Part shown: positions 11,340 to 23,548 of the stretch, one piece after another
Numbering within the stretch: the first letter of the stretch is position 1
How the letters are laid out: every line of letters begins with the position of its first letter
Assembly (NCBI RefSeq): GCF_028583425.1
Contig: NC_072793.1
Location: 65,787,028-65,851,027 of the forward strand
Length of the DNA stretch: 64,000 nt
Source: Eublepharis macularius
Lineage: Eukaryota; Chordata; Lepidosauria; Squamata; Eublepharidae
Direction of reading: 5' to 3'
Made by a program: the position numbers and the translations under genes
The notes under the pieces: model-generated
What the model was told of the DNA's origin: nothing
The model's input: the letters and a program-made list of their open reading frames with translations, nothing else
The model's database searches: none

Positions 11340-13600
11340 TATGGCGTAGGGCTAGGTTAGGATAGCCAACAAGGATACAGTGGAGGAGCTAAACTTTATG
11401 ATGAAGAAACAGCCAGAGCTGATCAGGGAGTGCCAGAAGAGACATACAGAAAATGGGGGTCTATTTTTAAACAAGTTAAAGATCATCTTGATAAATTCCT
11501 GTATTCAAAGCTAACATGACCACACAAAGTACACCGGGGTTGGGGACAGCAGGAGCTGCATACCCAGATCAGCAAGGACAGAATCAAGTCAAGGAGCAGG
11601 AGGAAGCCAGAATGTATGCTTGTAAGAAGAAGATAAAGCTTCAGAGACTGCAGATGCAGGAGCTAGAAATGATGGAGAGGCTACAGGAGAAGGAAGTGGA
11701 AGCCAAGAAGTGGTTACTGGAGGATAAGAAAAGGTTACAGGAGGCTGGGGAATAAGTGAGGAAGGCGGAGTTGGAATGACAAAAGAAGCTATGAGAACAA
11801 AAGCAACAGCACAAATCCATTACTAGCTGAAACAAAGGCAAAACGGACCTTCTGGGGAACCTTAAATTATCTTTTCTTGGATGAGTGAACAGAACATGAT
11901 AAAAGTGATGGTTCTCTCCAACACAAATATCCTTCTTTGCAATCTACTAGTGGAGATTTCCAATAAAATGTTAAATGATTGGAAACAATTGTTAATGTCT
12001 TTTTATGGGATTAAAAAAAAAGACTTGTCAGAGAAAAATGTATGATGAAAAGTTAAACAGTGGCTTAGGGATATCCAGTCGTATAGTGTGTTATCAAGCT
12101 GCCAGCCTGATTTTGATGAAAGAATGGATAACAGATCATGAAGCAAAATTTTGTTAAGGTCCTATTGAAACAAAGCAGAAGGCATTATTATAATAATGAG
12201 AATCTGGTGATAAATGCCATGCTTAGCACATGAGACAAAGTAATCTCCCTTTTAGCCTCTTGCAGTTAGAGACATGATAAGTGACCCTGGTTTGGTTTTT
12301 TTTATTAAGTGGGAATTGACTGAAACTAATACATAACAGAGATTTGATAATAAACAACCAGGTAATATTATATAACGTTAGAGATTATGTCAATTATTTG
12401 GGTTTGTGATATATTATGGAAAGATTTTGTGCTATAAACTATGTCAAAATTTGAGAAAATGTTAACTACATGTGAAGAGCACCTCTTTTCAAACTTGTAT
12501 ACCATTTTAGTGGATGCATTACTTAAACCTGGTAACAATTTTCTTATGAGACAGCAAAAAGATATTGGTAGTGATTTAAGTCAAGATATATATTTATATA
12601 TGAAACTACCTTTACAATTTGCCTCTTTTATAGCAAAAGTCTGATGAAAATAATCTATCAATGGCACCTAACCCCTTTCAGGCTAGCAAGTGCAACTGGG
12701 AGTAAAGTGTTTTGAGGTTGAGAAGGCATACTTTTTATACCTGAGGTGGACATACATATTTTTTACACATGTGATGCAGAGCAGACATACAAAAAAGTCA
12801 TGCCTAAAGATTTTGTTTTGTTTCCTATAGGGAGAGGGAAGATGCATCAGTGTATCTCTCTACTTTTGATAGGGCAGCTACACAATGTTGGAGGCTGACC
12901 ACATGTCTTATCTCTATCATATTCATGAGCAAGATAGGTACCATGTACAGTAGTATGTCCCAGGTTTTGGGGGGAATCAAGTTTAAGGATTTCAAAACTG
13001 CTATTTTTAAGAGATTCTGGATGGGACACAATGATTTCAATGAACAATTCAGGTTGGTGTCTCCTCAACAGGGTAGGATATACAATGGTTATGCTGCAAA
13101 AATGATAAATGGGGCGAAAATGGGTGATGGAGGCTAAGGTAGAGGAGTATGAAGCTGGTTGAGCTCAATCAGTTTTACTCCAAGTTACCCAAAGTGTCTG
13201 ATAAAAGACAAAGGGCCAAAGGATGCTCTCAAAGTATTGGAGTTTGTGGATCAACTGATGCTGAATGGGGAGGGGTTAGAAAAAGAGGCCTCCTCAGTTG
13301 AGGAGGGAAAGGAAAGGGTTCCTGAAGGGCAGGAAGTCTCGTTTTCATTCCAAATGGAAAGGAGCTCCTGTGCAAGCAGAGGTTAAGGAAGTCCCTTATT
13401 TGGCTATTTGGACTCATCCCAAAGAGCAAAGAGGTACAGACCACTTAAAGTTATCCTTTCTACAAGTAGAAGCAGAGACCTCTAAACCCACTCCACAACC
13501 TCCATCTATCCAAAAGCTTAAAGAGAAACAAGTGATGCTGGTGGATTGTTAATATCACTTCACTATTTTCATCAAACAAGTGGAAGCATGGGGTAGAGTT
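11340..13600 (+). mobile_element. Fossil Ty3/gypsy-like (possibly Gmr1-type) gag region
   Basis: A decayed stretch contains gag-like pieces: a charged coiled-coil segment (about 11516-11755), then segments resembling the SCAN-like capsid of Gmr1-type gypsy elements (for example KGPKDALKVLEFVDQLML, about 13210-13265). It is clearly broken, with many defects, and no LTRs or polymerase region were identified. The family call rests on weak resemblance from memory. Confidence 0.4.
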
Positions 13601-14340
13601 GGGGTGGGGCCTTACAGGGAGTCCATTTATCTCAATGACCATTTGGTTTGGGGGGGGGGTGCTGTTGAAACAGGAGCCTCTATTTCCCTACTGTGTCTCC
13701 TGACCTCAGCCTCGATTTCTTTTTTGTTAGTCTTCCACAGCAACTGGTTGGCCACTGTGTGAAACACGATGCTGAGCCAGATGGGCCACTGGTCTGCTAC
13801 AGCAGGGCTCTTACATTCTTATGAGGCCCACCTGTGACATCATGTATGGGGCAACTGATTAGTATTATAAAAACTGATCCCATACCCAGCTAAATTACAA
13901 GCCTCTCTATGGAAGTGAAAGATACTCTCATTAAGAACTACTGGAATATTTGGTTGTTCTACAAACAAAATCTTCTGCATGTATAAGAACTAATTCCAAT
14001 CCAAGTGAAATGTGAGAGATATCTGCAACCTGTTTATCCAAGGATAGGGATGGATCCTAAAACACTTCCCCAAATTGTGAGCTTTCTCTGCTTGGAAGTG
14101 CAATTCCATCTAGAACAGGTTGTATATCGATTCCCAAATCAGCTTTTCTCCCAGGTCACAGCTCAAATCATGTATGGATTAAATTTCAAATAGATTGCCA
14201 ACATCTAGCCCTTCAGTGATTCCAGGTACCACCTCCCTGGAGTTATATGGAAAGAAAAATTTTCAGCACACTAGTGAGAGGTCACCCCAAATCTCTGGAT
14301 TGTCTCCTTCAGTGTTTTCATGCAGCTGGTTGGGACCATA
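13601..14340. other. Intergenic, one short dispersed repeat
   Basis: A fragment at about 13745-13812 (CCACTGTGTGAAACACGATG and CCAGATGGGCCACTGGTCTG) is a widespread amniote repeat end, with a second copy at 50870-50945. Otherwise nothing is recognisable. Confidence 0.5.
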
Positions 14341-14600
14341 GAGCCAGTTTGGTGTAGTGGTTAAGAGCACGGGACTCTAATCTGGAGAACTGGGTTTGAT
14401 TTCCCACTCCCCTACTTGAAGCCAGCTGGGTGACCTTGGGTCAGTCACAGCTTCTAGGAGCTCTCTCAGCCCCACCCCACCCCACAGGGTGTTTTGTTGT
14501 GGGGATAATAACATACTCTGAAAACCACTCTGAGTGGGCATTAAGTTGTCCTGAAGGGAGGTATATAAATTGAATGTTGTTATTATGATTTATTGTTATT
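14341..14600 (+). mobile_element. tRNA-derived SINE with ATT-rich tail
   Basis: The head GAGCCAGTTTGGTGTAGTGG followed by TTAAGAGCACGGGACTC is a tRNA-like A box region; the B box-like GGTTTGATT follows. The 3' part contains GGGGATAATAACATACTC and GGGAGGTATATAAATTGAAT, then a TTATT-rich tail. The same family occurs in reverse at 39037-39343 and as diverged copies at 50540 and 62820. Confidence 0.88.
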
Positions 14601-14639
14601 ACTATATTGTTTATTTTATTGCTTGGGATAGGGAGGTGC

Positions 14640-17600
14640 CAGACGGTATCCCTGAAAGCAGTAGTTTTTGGGGGGAGGTTGAAGGTGAGGAGTGGTACTG
14701 CTGAGTGTGTTGGTCCATCTGTCATCCAAGTGGTGAATAGAGTGGAAAGGCATGGCACTAAGAAGAGTATTGTAGTTGGAAGACATGCTGGAGACATAGT
14801 GGTGTTCACTGCATGTCTAATCTCTGGTCGAATCCACATTCACCCATTACCCACATGTTTATCGGATATCTTCCGTTTGCCTCCAATCCGCAATTTTTTC
14901 CTCTTCGTTCACATTCCTGCTTCCAATCCGTCTTTCTTGCGCGTCCCTCCGGTCACACAGCCGCTCGAAAACCGCTTTTTTGGGCGGGACCTTTTTTCCC
15001 TGCCCATTTTTTTTATTTTTTTGAGCGCACTTTTCCGTTATTTCGTTCTTGCCTTATAAAGAAACATCATTGAAGATAATGATGCCTCTCTTTCCCCCAC
15101 TGACAGCAGTGATGGCTCTCTCCCGTTTCTTTTTTGGAAATATGGAAGCATGTGGGAAGCTTTCGTGGGCATTTCCTATGCAGTGCCTGAATTTTACTGA
15201 AGTTTCACTTCCTTGGAGTGTCATTATTTCAATATTTCATAATTTCGATATTACAGTAATATAAAATAAAAAAAATAAAAAACAGTTAAAAAGCAAGTTT
15301 CGCGAGTCCGTTCTGAGGATGGATTCACCCTAAAATGATTTTTCAAACTACCAGATTTGATTCAGAAACAGCATAATCAATAAATCCAATGCTATGAAGT
15401 CAAAAACAGTCTTTTGCAGACTATGGAGCACTTGCAAGTTGAATCAGCCAATAGGAACTCTCGGAACGGCTGGAGAGACAGGAAGGGGGGTGGTTTTTAA
15501 AAAAACCGCATAAATTGCGCATTGGCCCGTTCACGGCCACCGTGAAACTCCCGTTGAAAACCTGTGACCACATATTCGGGAGAAATGCGAATGAAATGCG
15601 TCTGTTTAATGAGGTAATGTGACCGGCACTCGGGATTGCGTGGGGAATGCGGGGAACATGCAACTTAGAATGAGTAATGTGGATTCGACCTCTGTCCCAT
15701 CTAGGAATTGTGGGTGGCGTGAGGCTCTTTCATGTGGCTCCACTTTGACTGAAGTGCTGTGCAGTGCCAGATCTGTGGAAAATAGGGTTTCTATAATATC
15801 TTGCTTGTTGTATGCTGAACAGGTAGATCTGGCTTGCTTGATTAAAACCTGGCTGGATGAATCCAGTGTTTTCAGTTTGGCACAACTGGCATCAGCTGGG
15901 TACAACATCCTTCACCACCTCAAACTGGAAGGTGCAGGGGGACAGGGTAGTGATCCTTTTCTATGAGTCTTTCTCAATAAGTAGATAGTTAATGCAATTT
16001 ACTTTTTCTGGGGAAGGTGATAGAGTGTGTGGTGGCAGAGCTGTTCCAAGGTTCTTGGATGACACATCTGCTCTTAACCCATTTCTGTCTGGCTTCTGGG
16101 TTTGGAACCTAGATGGCATTAGTTGCACTGGTGGACAATCTTTGTTTAAAACTGGGCAGTTATCACTTTTGATATTGTTACATCTATCATGGCCCTTTGA
16201 TGTAGTTAACCACTCCATTCTTAGCTATCAGTTCGAATAAGGAGTTAGTATTAAGAGAGTAAGATCTGGGTCCAATAGCACCTTAAAGATCAACTAAATT
16301 TCCAAGGTATGAGCTTTCAAAAGTCAAAGTTCCCATTGCTGGGATATGAGGAGTGGAAAAAGTATTAAGGGAATAGCTTTTCAGTAGTTTCAGTCTCTTT
16401 TTTTGTCTAATTGGACACAAACAGTTTTCACTAGAGGAGCAGAATCAACTGGGAAGGATTTGTCCAATGGAATGCTAGAAGGATCTTATTTTCTCACACA
16501 TGCTCTTCAGTATCTATGAGGCCACTAGATGAGATTGTCTGGATCTTCAGAGTTAGGTGTCATCAATATGCAAATGACTCTCAGCTCTATATTTCATTAT
16601 TCAAGCCTCCAGATGCATCCATCTTGGCTCAGAACCAATGCTTTGAATTTGTGATTAGGGAGTGAAGGCAGAACAAGCTGAAGCTGAATGCAAACAAGAC
16701 AGAAGTGATGTATGTGAGGAAGGCAGGCTAATGTTTTTGAGGGATTGATCAACTTGTAGATGTAGTGGAGGTGGTATTTGCAGAGCAGGTTAAGAGCTTG
16801 GGGGTGCTCATGGACACAAAATTAAAAAGCAGGTTGGTATAGTGACCAAGAATGCCTTCTATCAAAGGCATTTGACTGCCCACTCTCACCATTCCTAGAC
16901 TCAGCTGATCAGGCTTCTGTAACTTTGCAGTTACAGTGCTATAATGTTCTCAATGATGGGCTGTCCTTGAAGACAACCCAGAAACTTCAGCAGGTTCAGG
17001 AAGTGGCAGCCTGATTATTGTAGCTGGCAGAAGGGAACACCACCCAGCTACTATTAACACTAGTAGAGAAAAGGAGAGTGGCAGCCTCCTGTGTACATGT
17101 AAATGAAGCAGAAATTTAAACTCTCCCCAAACTTCCCCAGCATGACTTTCTGTTGACCTTCATGGGAATTGTAGTTTTCTTGGCTTCCCAGAGTCAATCA
17201 GAAGGCTAAGGCAATTGTACTTGCCATTAACCTTTTCTGGGAAAGTTTAGGAAGAGTAATTTTGTAGGAATACAGACCCCACTAGAGACCTAATCTTCAT
17301 CTAAAGGGCCATCTTCACTGGCAGTAAAGGGGTAGGAACATGGACATACTTACTGTACACTTCCAAATATCCATTGAGCATTTCTTAATGTTCATCAGGG
17401 AAGCCCCCCAAATGTGAGCAGTTTCAGGTTGATCATAGGGATGTTTACCCATCATTATATACTCAACTTGATACAGCCCCAGACACACATACTTATCTTA
17501 GCAAGTATACCTGTATCTGACAAATGTCAGAGGGCTATGATGAGTGTCTTGGTATGCATGGGTTTTTTTAACCTGCTCTCAAATTTTTTATAAGGTGTAT

Positions 17601-17712
17601 TTTATTTATTGTATTACATGTATAACTCTAGTATTTTTTTTACTATGTTAGAGATTGTTTTTATACCACCCCAGGAGCCTTGGCTGGGAGAAGGTATTTA
17701 AATATAATAAAA
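14640..17712 (+). mobile_element. Decayed L2 LINE, interrupted
   Basis: Fragments of an L2 reading frame are visible: a segment before 14825, then the endonuclease region with DLACLIKTWLDES (about 15826-15864), and the reverse transcriptase end near NKLKLNANKTEVMYV-like sequence (about 16670-16715). The 3' end near 17690 has the GGTATTTAAATATAATAAAA tail typical of L2. It is broken by many substitutions and deletions, and the 865-bp element has inserted at 14826-15690. Confidence 0.7.
14826..15690. mobile_element. Non-autonomous inverted-repeat DNA transposon, 865 bp, inside L2
   Basis: The left end GGTCGAATCCACATTCACCC and the right end, whose complement begins GGTCGAATCCACATTACTC, are terminal inverted repeats. 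TCT at 14823-14825 and 15691-15693 could be a 3-bp duplication. It interrupts an L2 sequence that runs on both sides. It is CpG-rich relative to the flanks (several CG-containing words at 14930-15000 and 15520-15650), suggesting a younger insertion. Superfamily uncertain. Confidence 0.75.
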
Positions 17713-18544
17713 CAAACTTTTCTTAGCGGGATGGAGACCTACAAATACAACCTACTAACAATTAAGCCTGTTGGGTGGCTTATCCAACAGTCTTAATACA
17801 TTTAATTTTTCTTTCCTGCTCCTTGGAAAATGCATACATTTATGGTTGCTGGGTGCATTATATGTTTAGATGTGAACCTAAATTGTTCTACATGAATACT
17901 TGAAAAAGGTTTAAGAAAGTTGCTTTAAGCAAGTTGTGCTTGATGGCTGTTGACCTCCCATGGGTCAAGACTCCAGCAACTACAGTAGTGAGCAGTGGCA
18001 GGTCTGGGGGTGGGTGGAGGCATGGGGGAGGCTGGAAGGGGCTACAGGTATGTGGTAACAGCATGAGCATTAGGAGACATGGGGAGGCTGCAAGTGAGCC
18101 ATAGTGGTGGTTGGTTGGTGGGGAGGGAGGAGGAAGCATGAGGGGCTTGTTGACAGCCCCTCTGCATGTAGCATGATACAGCACACCACATATTATACAC
18201 TACACACAAATAGCGTTGGGTCCTCATGGGCAGCTGAACAGCCTGTTAAAAGGTTGACTCCCCGCTTGTCACCAGCAGACAGGGCATGAGCCAAGCTGGT
18301 GGATATTCAAACATCCCTAATGTTAAGTGTAAATGTGACCAACACACAGTATATTCACCAGACAGTCATAGCTGATATGTTCCCTGTTGCCTCTGCATAA
18401 TGCATGAAATGGCCCTTGGCACCCACAAACTTTTTTTTTAGTATATGTATTTGGTACCTGAAAATACTTATCTCTTAGAGACCCATGCTATAAGCCAACT
18501 ATTAGGGATTTTTCTTTTGATTAGCAGCCTCCATATCTCATAAC

Positions 18545-18937
18545 CAGGGCTTTTTTTCAGCTGGAATGCGGTGGAACGGAGTTCCGGAACCTCTTGAAAA
18601 TGGTCACCTGGCCGGTGGCCCCGGCCCCTGATCTCCAGACAGAGGGGAGCTTAGATTGCCAGCAGCGCAGAGGGCAATCTAAACTCCCCTCTGTCTGGAG
18701 ATCAGGGGGTGGGGCCACCGGCCATGTGACCATTTTCTCTGAGGGTGATTTAAACTTTAAAAAACTCCTCCCTTGTTCCAGCTGACCCAAAGTGATGTCA
18801 TTGTGCGGTCCTGGGAGCGTGCACGTACTTTGCACACACGCATGTGGTACCAGGGTCACAACATACCGCCAAGAGTTGCCCCCTCTGCTGGCAACCCACT
18901 GAGTTCCACCACCTCTTTTCCCAGAAAAAAAGCCCTG
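18545..18937. mobile_element. hAT-type MITE, 393 bp
   Basis: The ends CAGGGCTTTTTTTC and GAAAAAAAGCCCTG are terminal inverted repeats. A perfect 8-bp duplication CTCATAAC lies at 18537-18544 and 18938-18945. Inside, a long imperfect inverted repeat (about 18595-18652 against 18682-18735) could fold into a hairpin. It has no coding capacity. Confidence 0.92.
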
Positions 18938-20022
18938 CTCATAACAATGAGACTTCCCCAAGGTTTGAAAAGGAGCTTGTCACATGGTTCAAGGTATTGT
19001 TGTTCAGGAAAAATAACTCCAGAAATGCTGCTAGACATGTGGAACTGGTTACACAATTTTCTTGACTGTGTATGGAGATTCCAAATGTTTTCTAGGGCTT
19101 ACACAGAACTCCAGGGCGAGTTTCCTGTTAGGAACTGAGGTGCAAGGATGGTCAGGTAGTTCCAAGTCAGGACAAAGCACAGGTAGCCACAAGTTGCAAA
19201 CTGTATCCATCACTGAAGTCAGTGAGCAAGCAAAAGATCCAAGGGCATATCAGAACTCCTATATATGTAAGGAGCCTTTACATTAGGCAGGCAGTGTCTT
19301 GAGATATGAATCTTTACTGGCTAGAAGCCAGAGATTATATGACAACCAAATCATTTAGAGTCAGGAGGAGAATTGCAATCAAATGCACTCTGTTCATACT
19401 TGTCTCATTTTTATCTTTAAAGGGTAATTCGTCTACTTAAAAAAAAAAAAGACCTGCACTCCTGTGCACTCCTGTAGTTAAATTATGTAAGTTCTATTGG
19501 GCCCAAGATATGATTGTAGAGTACATGATATATGTCTTGCACAAATTAAGAAGCTATGGGTCTGATTGGTGCTAGATGGAAGATCTCCTGGAAAACCCAT
19601 GTTGACTACCTTGAGCTCCATCATGGAAAAAAGTTGGGGTATAAAAATGCAATATATAAGTAACAGGAGTGAGTTGATGTTATTGTCAATCATTGATGGT
19701 GCTGAAGGTCCATAACTCAGAAATAGAGACTTTGTAGCACATTTGCCAATTCAAAGGAATTCAGAGTTCTGCCAAAGTGTGCTGTTGATTTACTGGCTGG
19801 CCTCTGAATCCTTTTTTTGGGGGGGAGGGGCTATAGTTCCCATGATCCAGTATTCACCTTAGCCACATTGCTAACTGACCTATGCTGAGATACCACATCA
19901 TTACAACAGTATAGGTAGGATTAAGCCTGGCATGTCATTAATCGAACACTATTTCCTCCAGAACAGAAAACTGTGAGAATTCTAGCTCCTGCGTGTGCCA
20001 GGGAAGTCATTCAAACACCTTA

Positions 20023-20256
20023 GAGCAGAACCACAAGTGACAAAAGGCACAGATTGGACACTTGTCTGCTTCCCTCAAGTTTTGATGGGAAATGTAGGCA
20101 TCCTGGTCTCACAGCTTCGCTCTCTGACTGCTGTCCAATGGACTTTTCAACTGTCACTTGTCCAACATTCCGCCAAGCTGCCTACATTTCCCATCAAAAC
20201 TTGAGGGAAGCTGACAAGTGTCCAATCTGTGCCTTTTGTCACTTGTGGTTCTGCTC
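20023..20256. mobile_element. Inverted-repeat MITE, 234 bp, Harbinger-like
   Basis: The arms GAGCAGAACCACAAGTGACA and the matching right end are about 85 bp long, enclosing a central segment. TTA at 20020-20022 and 20257-20259 is the preferred PIF/Harbinger 3-bp target. No coding capacity. Confidence 0.85.
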
Positions 20257-21002
20257 TTAGTGCATTCTGAATGACTTCTCCCACATATTAAAGTAATTGT
20301 AAGAACTGGCCATTATGGAGAGAGGAAGGATGGGATGGGAAGAGAAAAAGCAGTGCTGGGAATATTGTACAAGGGAATTTATATATTTAAAAGGCTTAAT
20401 ATGTAAATGGTTGGCAGTCTTCTATCCAGGGAAATCTTAGCAGCCTTGCTTCTTTTTTTAGATCCCTGAGGACAGGGCGTGGAAGGTGCTAGTTACAAGC
20501 TGCTATAAATTATAGATCTAAAGCTAACTGCTTGTCCTCCCACCCATGTATAAGCACTCCACACAAGTCCTCTATTTTTGTTCCCTTTGAAGCCAGGCAG
20601 GAAACAGAAGACACTTCTTACCTGTGACTTCAAACTTTCTACATAATGCCTGGGAAAAGACGCTTGAATTAGATGGGTCAGCATAAGCATTTGTCACAAA
20701 CTGGCAGATAATAATTTGGGTGTGTTTTAAATGTGCACATGTAAACACACATAAATGCGCCTCCTGCCAGTTTCCTTTTCCCCAAACCATAAACCTCACT
20801 TTCCCAAAGGAGTCAGATCAGATTATACAACTCAGATAGGGTATACCTGTAAATTATTCTTTCCAGTCGTCGCTGCCCGTGACTGATGGCAATTGTAGTT
20901 TTTGTGGCCTCCTGAGTTGAACCAGAAGGCCAACAAAACTACATTTCTCTTCCCATCATCTCAAGAAATTTTAAGTTTCCATCTACTTTAAGGAGCTATG
21001 GG

Positions 21003-21092
21003 TGTAATCCTGAGGATGCTTTTCTGGGAGTAAGCCCCATTGATCTACATGGGGCTTATTTCTGAGTAGACCTGCTTAGGATTGCTCCCTAT
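21003..21092. repeat. 90-bp palindromic dispersed repeat
   Basis: GTGTAATCCTGAGGATGCTT pairs with AGCAATCC-type sequence at the other end, and CTGGGAGTAAGCCCCATTG pairs with its near-complement in the centre. Diverged copies lie at about 3126-3196, 35606-35695, 54091-54164 and 63724-63812. It is common in squamate DNA. Confidence 0.75.
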
Positions 21093-21357
21093 GCATATAC
21101 TAGTTTGCTCTGTGCTTCTTCAAAGCCAAATTACCTCTAGTTAGTGATAACTGGAACACAAGTCCTCATTAAACAGGTACTGTGTCTTTCCCACAGGCTT
21201 CCTAACATTTTAGAATTATTCAAGAGCCTTTTACGAACTGGCCCCAGTCTGCCTCATAGGTGCTTCAGGCTAACACACTAAATAGTCATCTTCCCCTTGA
21301 AGAGATTAGTGATATAGCCAGATCCCTAACCCCTAAGATAACTCTAAACACTTCCTC

Positions 21358-21413
<56 letters not shown>
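21358..21413. repeat. (AAC)n microsatellite
   Basis: About 18 AAC units, probably the remnant of a SINE or LINE tail; a tail-like sequence (CAGCATATAAATG then ATAAAACAAATAAATAAA) lies just right, at 21512-21557. Confidence 0.95.
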
Positions 21414-21414
<1 letters not shown>

Positions 21415-22200
21415 CAATTAAATTCTTGTTTCCCCCATCACTCCCTTCTCCCTGCCTTATTGGTCATTGCTGGCTTTCTCTTCCAGACTGCCAGGAGACC
21501 CAATTTGGGTGGAAAGGCAGCATATAAATGTTTTAAATAAAACAAATAAATAAAATTGGCAGATATGAAAAAGAAGGTGGACTTAGTTCTGTTCATCAAA
21601 AAACTGTTGAGAATTTTCAAACAGATGTTCCTAGCCCTTCTCACAGAATGAGTGTTAAATCAATTTAACCTCAGCATGCTTATAAAAACCATTTTACTAG
21701 CCAGATTTGGTGTAAAAATAGTTTTTACACCATAGTTTTTCATAGTTTTTAACTCTATGGTAATTTTTTTAAAACAAGTTTAAAGGTTGCCATTCAGCAA
21801 ATACTTGAGAATACTAACTTTTGAATAACTAGAAAGTGAGTTCTAATTTTTCAAGTAAAATTTGTTTGGTGTATGCAAGACTATAAAACTTGTGTGGTGC
21901 TACCTTTTGGCTAGATGCCTTATTTCTGACTGCACTGTGATATCTGCTTGTTAGAAGAAGGTTATTGAAACACCTTCTGCTGAAGTGGAATCCATGATCT
22001 TAACATCCAGCCTACATTTTTGACTGCGGCCTACTTGAAGTTACTTTATGTTACTTTAACTTTAGAGCTAAAGTACTTTGTACTTTAGAGTTACACCCAT
22101 GAATCCTGTCCCACTAACAAGTTAAAACAGGAGTAGTTGCAAATTCCTCCTTCTGTCTTAATCTAGTGATGGGGAAGTCTTCCTGAACATTTAGTTTCTT

Positions 22201-22362
22201 TTTCTTTTTCTTTTTTGCATAAAATTTTTATTGAGTGAGTATAAATTGCAATTACACATTTTCCATTAATACCCTTATTTCTAGTACCCCCACCCTTTCC
22301 CTCCCCTGCTTTATCTAGGACTTCCAACAGTTTTCCAACCCTCTGTTGAAATCTATTACCTA
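22201..22362 (-). mobile_element. 5'-truncated L1 3' end
   Basis: This short insertion reads, on the minus strand, as the tail of an L1 3' UTR ending in AATAAAAATTTT and an A-rich tail. It shares GTTGGAAAACTGTTGGAAG-type sequence with the full-length L1 at 28654-28672. It is flanked by a 19-bp target duplication, CCTGAACATTTAGTTTCTT, at 22182-22200 and 22363-22381, so it is a clean 5'-truncated retrotransposition event. Confidence 0.9.
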
Positions 22363-23548
22363 CCTGAACATTTAGTTTCTTAAGGTTTTATTTATTTATT
22401 TTCTATTGAGCACCGCATCTGTGGAAAGTTCTTTGATGAGCCTGAACTTGATGATGGTGTACTTATCAAGTACGCCTGACAAGGTTGCTATCATTTCACA
22501 TTGTCCAAACTCCATTTTTGGGGGGTTGGTAAAGGTTAAACAAGTACGTTAAATTCTTAATTTTCTGTGTCTGAACCCTACTTGTCTCTAGACATGGGCA
22601 CGAACAGCATTACGAACAGAAAAAACTAACGAACGACTTCCGGTTTGGGATTCATGGAGGTCTAACGCAGCTCCATTTGCGAAGCTGACCGGACTGCTGT
22701 TTTAAGCGGCCGGCGAGGTGAAAATAACCCGCGGCCGACTGCTCTCAGGCGGAGAGCAGGCAAAGAACGCTCAAGACCCTAGGGTGAGTTAGATCTCGGA
22801 CGAGGGGGGGCTCTATGCAACGGGCCCCCTCCCGATCCTTGAGGTCCCACCTTGCGACGGGTCGGCTACAATCTCTGCGGCAGTTTTGGGGCCAATTCGG
22901 CTGGCATAAGACCTACATACCCAAGCTTCGATTGGGGGAAGAAGTGGAAAGGAGAATTTGAAATCGAAACAGCGATTACAACCCGTGGAAAGTGAAGGGA
23001 AGGTAAAGATCACTATCTTCCGATACGGGACAGATTGATTGAAACAGAGAGGAAAAAAAAAAGTAGATTTTTAAACTGCAACAGACGGGCGAAAAGGAGG
23101 GGAAGTTCCGGCGGGAGTTGTATTTGAAAAGAGACTAAGTTTAAAGAAGTTATTAAAGAAATTGGACTATTGTTTTGAATACCTGTGGCTTTGGAGCTGT
23201 GAGAAAAAGACACCATCGCGAGATCTGCTGTGGGAAGACGGGAGACAGGAAGTGCGTAACAACAATAGAGCGGCTGGGGAGAAGCGGCCCTTGCTGGAGG
23301 GCAGGAAGAAGGGAACCGCCATCTTTGAGAGGGGAAGGGTCGCGGCCTCAGCGGAAAAGGAAGTAGGCCATATTGGATTATAAAATCATAGAGAGACCAT
23401 AGAGAAAAGACGCCCGACATTTTGGACCCTTTAAAATTAATTTATGCAAAAAGACCGGGACATTTGAAATAAAAAAGGTACCAAATTTAACGCCACGGAG
23501 TTAAGGAAGAGAGCGGACTCGTGGGAGCGAGCCAAAGCAAGCCCCACG

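Larger units (their letters stand above)
17713..22181. other. Intergenic block between L2 and the hAT
   Basis: Apart from the elements listed (18545 hAT MITE, 20023 MITE, 21003 palindrome, AAC tract), this holds a possible SINE remnant at 19476-19660 and a short inverted stretch at 20885-20990 (TGGCAATTGTAGTTTTTGTG and its near-complement). I see nothing recognisable in 17713-18536, 18946-19470, 19665-20019, 20260-20880 and 21560-22181. Confidence 0.5.

Noticed and set aside
14341-14420. Possible tRNA gene
   Set aside because: A- and B-box-like motifs are present but the cloverleaf is absent, and the sequence continues as a SINE with other copies in the window.
14607-15059. 150-codon ORF
   Set aside because: It runs from a decayed L2 into the inserted 865-bp element, so it is not a single gene.
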